This document shows positions 59,367-64,000 of a stretch of 64,000 nucleotides of DNA, piece by piece (the stretch's first letter is position 1; the number at the start of each line of letters is the position of its first letter). The DNA lies in assembly GCF_001305965.1 (NCBI RefSeq), contig NZ_JXQC01000003.1, positions 2,442,861 to 2,506,860 on the forward strand. The letters run 5' to 3'. A model generated the notes under the pieces. The model was not told the origin of the DNA. It made no database searches and was given only the letters and a program-made list of their open reading frames with translations. The translations under genes and the position numbers were made by a program. Origin of the DNA: Erythrobacter sp. SG61-1L (GTDB lineage: Bacteria > Pseudomonadota > Alphaproteobacteria > Sphingomonadales > Sphingomonadaceae).

Positions 59367-60329
59367 ATGGCGAAGAGCGACCCGCTGAACGGAAAACTGG
59401 TGGTGCTGCTGGGCGGCAGCGGCTTCGTTGGCACCCATCTGGCGCAGAACCTGCTGGCGCGCGGCGCCCGCCTGCGCATTGCCAGCCGCCACCCGGAACG
59501 CGCCTTCAAGCTGAAGCCGCTGGGCAATCTGGGCCAGACCCAGTTCGTGGCCTGCGACGTGACGAAGCCCGACACTGTGCGCGCCGTGCTGACCGGCGCC
59601 GATGCGGCGATCTATCTGGTCGGTTCCTTCAGCGGCAATCTCGACGCCATTCAGGCCCGTGGTGCTGGCGTAGCGGCGGAAGCTGCGGCGCAGGCCGGAC
59701 TGGACAGCTTCGTGCTGGTTTCCGCCATCGGCGCCGATGCCGCTTCGGAATCGGCCTATGCCCGCACCAAGGCTGCCGGTGAGGAAGCCGTGCTGGCCGC
59801 CTTCCCCAAGGCAACGATCATCCGCCCCGGCGTGCTGTTTGCCGAAGACGACAAGTTCGTGAACCTGTTCGCCGGCCTCGTCTCAGCCCTCCCGGTCCTC
59901 CCGGTGTTCGGCCCCGAAGCAAAGCTGCAGCCCCTGTGGGTGGACGATGCGGCGGAAGCCATCGGCAATGCGCTGGGCGATCCGAAGAAGCATGGCGGCA
60001 AGACCTACGAAATCGCGGGACCGGAAGTGCTCACCATGGGCCAGCTTCACCGCCTGATCGCCAAGGGCCAGGAACGCAATCCGCTGCTGCTCGACATGCC
60101 CGATGCCATGTCCGCCCTGTTCGCCGCCCTGCCCGGCACTCCGATGAACCGCGATCAGTGGATCATGCTCAAGGCAGGCAGCGTTCCGTCGGGCAAGCTG
60201 CCCGGCCTCAAGGCGCTGGGCGTCTCACCCAAGCCGCTGGAGCTGTTCCTGAACAAATGGATGGTCCGCTTCCGCAAGCACGGCCGTTTCGGCACGAAGA
60301 TCAGCGCGGTGAAGCACCACGAGGGTTGA
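59367..60329 (+). CDS. NDUFA9-like NAD(P)-binding protein
   Basis: A 320-residue atypical short-chain dehydrogenase. The N-terminal Rossmann motif 'VVLLGGSGFVGTHLAQNLL' (residues 12-30) binds NAD(P), with 'DAAIYLVGSFSGN', 'FVLVSAIGADAASESAYARTKAAGEEAVLA' and 'IIRPGVLFAEDDKF'. This is the group related to mitochondrial complex I subunit NDUFA9, often annotated as complex I NDUFA9 subunit family protein. In bacteria its role is unclear. It is plus-strand, 98 bases after the OYE gene. The C-terminal 100 residues are less conserved. Confidence 0.88.
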   Translation: MAKSDPLNGKLVVLLGGSGFVGTHLAQNLLARGARLRIASRHPERAFKLKPLGNLGQTQFVACDVTKPDTVRAVLTGADAAIYLVGSFSGNLDAIQARGAGVAAEAAAQAGLDSFVLVSAIGADAASESAYARTKAAGEEAVLAAFPKATIIRPGVLFAEDDKFVNLFAGLVSALPVLPVFGPEAKLQPLWVDDAAEAIGNALGDPKKHGGKTYEIAGPEVLTMGQLHRLIAKGQERNPLLLDMPDAMSALFAALPGTPMNRDQWIMLKAGSVPSGKLPGLKALGVSPKPLELFLNKWMVRFRKHGRFGTKISAVKHHEG

Positions 60330-60373
60330 GCGGAGGGCGCGGCGCCCATTTCCTAGCCCCAACAAGCACCCCG

Positions 60374-60404
60374 CCCGTTCGTCCTGAGCCTGTCGAAGGA
60401 CGCG
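60374..60404 (+). repeat. Inverted intergenic repeat, left copy
   Basis: A 31-base unit beginning CCCGTTCGTCCTGAGCC and containing GTCGAAGGACG; a near-perfect inverted copy (30 of 31 bases) lies at 60490-60520, 85 bases away. This family of 'TTCGTCC-TGAGC-TGTCGAAGG' repeats is common between genes in many proteobacterial genomes, including sphingomonads. Confidence 0.85.
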
Positions 60405-60489
60405 GACGACGTTAATCCCAGGGGACTTCGACCCCGGAGAATTCGCATCACATAAACGGCTTGGCGTGAGCCTTGGTCTGATGCTTGCG

Positions 60490-60520
60490 CGCGTCCTTCG
60501 ACAGGCTCAGGACAAACGGG
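60490..60520 (-). repeat. Inverted intergenic repeat, right copy
   Basis: The reverse complement of this segment matches 60374-60404 at 30 of 31 bases (one C/T difference in the TTCGTCC part). The two copies bracket 85 bases without a gene and could fold into a large stem, or form a mobile non-autonomous unit. It lies 25 bases before the 3' end of the converging nfeD gene. Confidence 0.85.
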
Positions 60521-60544
60521 TTTGAGAGGAGGCTCTCACTTCGC

Positions 60545-60988
60545 CTAAATCGGCTCCACCAACAGCACTGCGCCATCGCTGCCCGTGATCCGCACGCGAG
60601 CGCCCGCCGGGGCGTCGGCGCCCTTGGCCAGCCATTCGCTGTCGCCGTAATGGACCTTGCCCGAACCGGCCTCGATCGGCTGGCTGACAATGGCCACTTC
60701 GCCCACCAGACGCGCGCCGCGGCGGTTCATCTTGGGGTCGGCCTCGGCCACCGGATTATCGCGCAGATAGCGGCGGCCTAAGAAGACCGCGACGATGGCC
60801 AGCACTCCGAAGATCACGATCTCCAGCGGCAGGCCCAGCGGGACGAGCCAGGCAAGGATGCCGGTGATGATCGCTGCGCCTGCCAGCCAGATCAGGAACA
60901 CGCCCGGCACGGCCATTTCGGCCGCCGCCAGAAACAGCCCGATGGCCAGCCATGCCCAGTGCGAATCGAGGCTGGAGAGTTCCTGCAT
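60545..60988 (-). CDS. NfeD family protein
   Basis: A 147-residue short NfeD: hydrophobic helices at about 10-70 and a C-terminal OB-fold ('ARLVGEVAIVSQPI' and 'GDSEWLAKGADAPAGARVRITG'). NfeD proteins partner with SPFH/stomatin-like proteins in membrane microdomains. The ATG at 60988 overlaps the TGA stop of the SPFH gene (a GTG at 60991 is an alternative), indicating translational coupling. This matches the widespread nfeD-stomatin operon. Confidence 0.93.
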   Translation of the reverse strand: MQELSSLDSHWAWLAIGLFLAAAEMAVPGVFLIWLAGAAIITGILAWLVPLGLPLEIVIFGVLAIVAVFLGRRYLRDNPVAEADPKMNRRGARLVGEVAIVSQPIEAGSGKVHYGDSEWLAKGADAPAGARVRITGSDGAVLLVEPI

Positions 60989-61965
60989 CACTGCCCACCC
61001 CCTGCCGGCGGCACGCTGCGGCGCGGGGCAGGCGGCGGCGTGGGAGCCGGGGGCGCGCTGCCGCCGCCCACTGCATCCTTCACCAGCTCACCGATCCCGC
61101 CGAGCGATCCGATCAGCTGCGTCGCCTCAACCGGGAACAGGATCGTCTTGGCATTGGGCGAGGTGGCGAACTTGCCCACCGCATCTGTGTATTTCTGGGC
61201 GATGAAGTAATTGATTGCCTTGCTACCGGAGGAGGCAATGGCATCGGACACCATCTGCGTGGCGCGCGCTTCCGCCTCGGCCTCGCGTTCACGCGCTTCG
61301 GCATCGCGGAAGGCGGATTCGCGGCGCCCTTCGGCGGCGAGGATCTGCGACTGCTTGAGGCCTTCCGCGCGCAGAATGTCCGAGGCGCGCTTGCCTTCCG
61401 CTTCCAGAATCTCCGCGCGCTTCTCGCGCTCGGCCTTCATCTGGCGGGTCATCGCGTCGGAAATGTCGCGCGGCGGGCGGATGTCCTTGATCTCCACGCG
61501 GGTGATCTTCACGCCCCACGGCGCCGTGGCGTGATCCACCACGGACAGCAGCTTGGCATTGATCTCGTCACGCTTGGAAAGCGTCTCGTCGAGGTCCATC
61601 GAGCCCATCACGGTGCGCAGGTTCGTGGTCGTCAGCGCCATGATCGAGAGATAGAGGTTGTGCACCTCGTAAGCGGCCTTGCCCGCATCCAGCACTTGAA
61701 AGAACACCACGGCATCCACGCCAACCATGGCGTTGTCGCGAGTGATGATTTCCTGCCCCGGAATGTCGAGCACCTGTTCCATCATGTTCACCTTCTGCCC
61801 GACACGGTCGATGAAGGGGATGATCAGGTGCAGGCCCGGCTCTGCCGCCAGAGTGAACTTGCCCAGCCTTTCGATGGTGTAGACATAGCCCTGGCGCACC
61901 ACGCGCACGCCCATCATCAGGAACATGAACACCACCACCAGGATGGCGATCAGAAAGCCGCTCAT
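60988..61965 (-). CDS. SPFH/band-7 domain protein (QmcA/stomatin-like)
   Basis: A 325-residue membrane-anchored SPFH protein: N-terminal helix (about 4-22), the band-7 domain ('VRQGYVYTIERLGKFTLAAEPGLHLIIPF' split over 25-53, 'ITRDNAMVGVDAVVFFQVLD'), then a long charged coiled coil ('KRAEILEAEGKRASDI') and a Pro-rich C-terminal tail. Oligomers form a cage around membrane proteases such as FtsH in the HflKC case; QmcA is related. The start at 61965 is chosen because longer frames are antisense-like. It precedes nfeD in an operon. Confidence 0.94.
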   Translation of the reverse strand: MSGFLIAILVVVFMFLMMGVRVVRQGYVYTIERLGKFTLAAEPGLHLIIPFIDRVGQKVNMMEQVLDIPGQEIITRDNAMVGVDAVVFFQVLDAGKAAYEVHNLYLSIMALTTTNLRTVMGSMDLDETLSKRDEINAKLLSVVDHATAPWGVKITRVEIKDIRPPRDISDAMTRQMKAEREKRAEILEAEGKRASDILRAEGLKQSQILAAEGRRESAFRDAEAREREAEAEARATQMVSDAIASSGSKAINYFIAQKYTDAVGKFATSPNAKTILFPVEATQLIGSLGGIGELVKDAVGGGSAPPAPTPPPAPRRSVPPAGGGQ

Positions 61966-62403
61966 TGTCCGTTCTCCCCTTTGCAGACGGCACGATGTTA
62001 CCGCAGCCCTGCCCCCGGGCAAGCAAAACCGGACAGGACGGCCCCGCCCCAACCGCTTCACGCCCAATGCCGAAAGGTGACGCAATCCCGCCCGTGAAAT
62101 GCAAGGCCGTGCCCCGCGTGGAAGCGCCGGTTTTCCATGGTTTCCTGCCCGTCTCCAGTGACAAGATTTGTTACCTTTCGCGCCGTGGCATGAAGCCGAA
62201 CGAAGAACATTCAGGCAGGCATTTCCTGCCATCCCCAAGGCCGAACCAGATTTGTCGCAAGTAGGAAAGCGGCGATTGTGCACGCCGCTTCAAAGGCCTA
62301 ATGTGATTGCACAAGGCGCCGCGAACGCGCGAGCCGCATTGCAACAGGGGCTGGAAGAGCGGCCGCAACCGCTCCCGGCGGAAACGGGGATGAGGGAGTT
62401 TTC
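61966..62403. other. Intergenic region between the SPFH and sugar dehydrogenase genes
   Basis: About 438 bases, divergent flanking genes. No convincing coding frame. Small inverted segments occur (AGCGGCG/CGCCGCT with an 8-base loop at about 62269-62290). The first part is GC-rich, the stretch around 62160-62175 is AT-richer (GATTTGTTACC) and might hold a promoter, but no clear -35/-10 pair is visible. Confidence 0.4.
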
Positions 62404-63723
62404 ATGAAACGCGTCATTGGCTTGGCAATGGGTGCCGCGCTCGTCTGCACGGGTGCGATCGCTTCGGCACAGACCGACACTGCAACCGCTCCGGCGCCTG
62501 CCGCAGAGCCTGCTGCCGCACCGGCCGCGCCTGCCGCTCCCAGTGGCGACGAAGGCGATGCGCCCAAGGCACCCAATCCCTTCCTGCCCGTGCCGCTGGG
62601 CGACGGCCCGTGGGATTACCAGACCGAGAAGGCGAAGATCCACGTGGAGGTCGTCACCAAGGGGCTGGAACGCCCCTGGGGCATGGCCTTCCTGCCCAAT
62701 GGCGACATGCTGGTGACTGAACGGCCCGGCCGCCTGCGCATCGTCAGCAAGGCGGGCGTGCTCGACCCCACTCCGATCGCGGGCCTGCCCGAAGTCTATC
62801 ACGTCGGCATCGCCGGGCTGATGGACGTGGTGCTGCACCCCGATTTCGCGAAGAACCGGCTGATCTATCTCAGCTATTCCAAGGCCGATCCGAAAGACCC
62901 GAAGAACACCACCCTAGCCGTGCTGCGCGCCAAGTGGGACGGCAGCCACCAGCTGAGCGACGTGAAGGAAATCTTCGAGGCCGATGCCTGGTACGGCAAG
63001 GAGCCGGTGCCGGCCAAGTGCTGCGGCCAGGGCCCGGTCTACGGCAGCTATGGCGGCCGCATGGCCTTCGACACGGAAGGCTATCTGTTCATCGCCAGCG
63101 GCGACCGCAATTATGGCGAAATGGTGCAGAAGACCGACAATCATTTCGGCAAGATCCTGCGCCTGAACGACGATGGCTCCGTGCCTGACGACAATCCCTA
63201 TGTCGGCGAGAAGGACTGGAAGCCCGAGATCTGGACCATCGGCCACCGCAACCCCACCGGGCTGACGGTCGATTCCGAATATGGCGAGATCTGGTCCACC
63301 GAATTCGGCCCGCGCGGCGGCGACGAGTTGAACCGCATCAAGCGCGGCGAGAATTATGGCTGGATGGATGTGACGCAGGGCCATCATTACGACGATACGC
63401 CCGCCAAGTTCATCAAGGACGAGCCCGGCTTCGTCGATCCGCTGGCTGTCTGGGGCCCGCCTTCGGCCAATCCCGGCAATCTGACCTTCTATCACGGCCG
63501 CAAGATCCCCGGCTGGGACGGCAATCTGTTCATCGCCATGATGAACAAGTCGCTGCTGCGGCTGGAATTTGATTCCAAGGGCGATCCCTCGGGCAAGCAG
63601 GAAGCCCTGTTGGAAGATCTGAAGCAGCGCCTGCGCGACGTGCGGCAGGGACCGGACGGCAACCTCTATGTCCTCACGGATGAAAACGCCGGGGTCATGC
63701 TGAAGATCACCGCCGGCAAATAA
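62404..63723 (+). CDS. PQQ-dependent sugar dehydrogenase (soluble aldose type)
   Basis: A 439-residue exported quinoprotein-like beta-propeller of the glucose/sorbosone dehydrogenase family. Signal peptide about 1-22 ('AIASAQ'), then an Ala/Pro linker (23-50), then propeller blades: 'ERPWGMAFLPNGDMLVTERPGRLRIV' (split over 80-105), 'HVGIAGLMDVVLHPDF', 'TIGHRNPTGL' (His and Arg for PQQ/Ca2+), 'EFGPRGGDELNRI' and 'FYHGRKIPGWDGNLFIAMM' (split). Such enzymes oxidise aldoses periplasmically, passing electrons to the respiratory chain. It lies 35 bases before a Rieske oxygenase gene on the same strand, so the two are likely cotranscribed. Confidence 0.92.
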   Translation: MKRVIGLAMGAALVCTGAIASAQTDTATAPAPAAEPAAAPAAPAAPSGDEGDAPKAPNPFLPVPLGDGPWDYQTEKAKIHVEVVTKGLERPWGMAFLPNGDMLVTERPGRLRIVSKAGVLDPTPIAGLPEVYHVGIAGLMDVVLHPDFAKNRLIYLSYSKADPKDPKNTTLAVLRAKWDGSHQLSDVKEIFEADAWYGKEPVPAKCCGQGPVYGSYGGRMAFDTEGYLFIASGDRNYGEMVQKTDNHFGKILRLNDDGSVPDDNPYVGEKDWKPEIWTIGHRNPTGLTVDSEYGEIWSTEFGPRGGDELNRIKRGENYGWMDVTQGHHYDDTPAKFIKDEPGFVDPLAVWGPPSANPGNLTFYHGRKIPGWDGNLFIAMMNKSLLRLEFDSKGDPSGKQEALLEDLKQRLRDVRQGPDGNLYVLTDENAGVMLKITAGK

Positions 63724-63758
63724 GACCGGCGGGACATACGGGAGAGGAGGACGAAACG

Positions 63759-64000
63759 ATGCTGAACCAAGCCGATAACGAACTCCTCACCCGGATCGGG
63801 CCGGGCACGCCGATGGGCGCCATGCTGCGCGAATATTGGGTACCCGCCTGCCGTTCCGCAAAGCTTGAGGCCGATGGCGCGCCGGAGCGCATCCGCCTGT
63901 TCGGCGAAAACTTCGTCGCCTTCCGCGCAACCGATGGGCGCGTGGGCTTCATGCAGGAAGCCTGCCCCCATCGCTGCGCCAGCCTGGCCCTTGCACGTAA
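63759..64000 (+). CDS. Rieske [2Fe-2S] aromatic ring-hydroxylating oxygenase, phthalate-dioxygenase type (partial)
   Basis: Only the first 80 residues are inside the window. 'MLNQADNELLTRIGPGTPMG' begins the N-terminal part, and C69-P-H71 in 'EACPHRCASLALAR' is the first half of the Rieske cluster ligand set (CxH), the second half (CxxH) being beyond the edge. 'MLREYWVPACRS' and 'FGENFVAFRATDGRVGF' are typical of the phthalate 4,5-dioxygenase-like alpha subunits. A strong GGAGAGGAGG precedes the ATG. Probably in an operon with the sugar dehydrogenase. The substrate is unknown. Confidence 0.93.
   Translation, partial: MLNQADNELLTRIGPGTPMGAMLREYWVPACRSAKLEADGAPERIRLFGENFVAFRATDGRVGFMQEACPHRCASLALAR

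Noticed and set aside
60374-60520. Insertion sequence ends
   Set aside because: The inverted repeats enclose only 85 bases without a transposase gene or flanking target duplication that I could see.

Overview
This is a 64 kb stretch of a GC-rich alphaproteobacterial chromosome, most likely from the Sphingomonadales (Novosphingobium/Sphingomonas-like). The evidence is the family content: a CC_3452-type secreted protein, UPF0262, a DnaA with the N-terminal context I associate with sphingomonads, a Met-rich TonB-dependent receptor, GANTC sites clustered upstream of dnaA, and gene blocks such as rpmH-rnpA-yidD-yidC-engB, dut-coaBC and ubiE-ubiB. I see no integrase, transposase, phage gene, CRISPR array, tRNA or rRNA. 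The window reads as core chromosome with small accessory insertions.

Layout. 0-2.2 kb: a membrane protein (DUF4173-like) coupled to a response regulator cut by the left edge. 2.5-4.4 kb: a DEAD-box RNA helicase. 4.4-7.4 kb: an orphan membrane protein, then a minus-strand Tim44-like / MltA / Smr run. 7.7-12.0 kb: secB, murJ, trpS and a DUF4136 lipoprotein. 12.1-19.6 kb: PilZ, dut-coaBC, a DUF4345 protein, ubiE-ubiB, an EamA transporter and the divergent mutM. 19.8-22.0 kb: rpsT and dnaA. 22.1-30.0 kb: DUF983, a ThiF/MoeB-like E1, cobB, dapB, a K+ channel, nth, a DAACS symporter, dapE, a cupin and a GST.

30.4-34.0 kb: a tiny Gln/Arg-rich protein, an OprC-like copper TonB receptor with DUF2946, and a DsbA-fold protein. 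34.0-38.1 kb: spermidine-synthase-like protein, engB, yidC, yidD, rnpA and rpmH (read right to left). 38.2-43.2 kb: a ClpP/crotonase-like periplasmic protein, comM, GNAT, an HxlR regulator with a strong palindrome, a CC_3452 protein, a HAD phosphatase and rpmJ. 43.3-48.0 kb: galE, two DUF4136-like envelope proteins, an M14 carboxypeptidase and an orphan secreted protein. 48.1-53.2 kb: MgtC, cdd, GH25-like, UPF0262, dnaB and a PLD/cardiolipin synthase. 53.4-57.1 kb: rpoZ, an orphan ParA ATPase, a small lipoprotein and ftsH. 57.2-64.0 kb: a two-domain SnoaL-like protein divergent from an Old Yellow Enzyme, an NDUFA9-like reductase, nfeD with an SPFH protein, a PQQ-type sugar dehydrogenase and the start of a Rieske oxygenase.

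The main themes are information processing (dnaA, dnaB, trpS, rpsT, rpmH, rpmJ, rpoZ, mutM, nth), envelope biogenesis (secB, yidC, yidD, murJ, mltA, ftsH, TonB receptor, lipoproteins), lysine/peptidoglycan precursors (dapB, dapE), and ubiquinone and CoA synthesis. The accessory points most worth attention are the copper-receptor unit with CxxxM and HxM motifs, the very long acidic linker inside CoaBC, the palindrome at the HxlR promoter, the GANTC cluster before dnaA, the tandem repeats between UPF0262 and dnaB, and palindromic intergenic repeats of two families.
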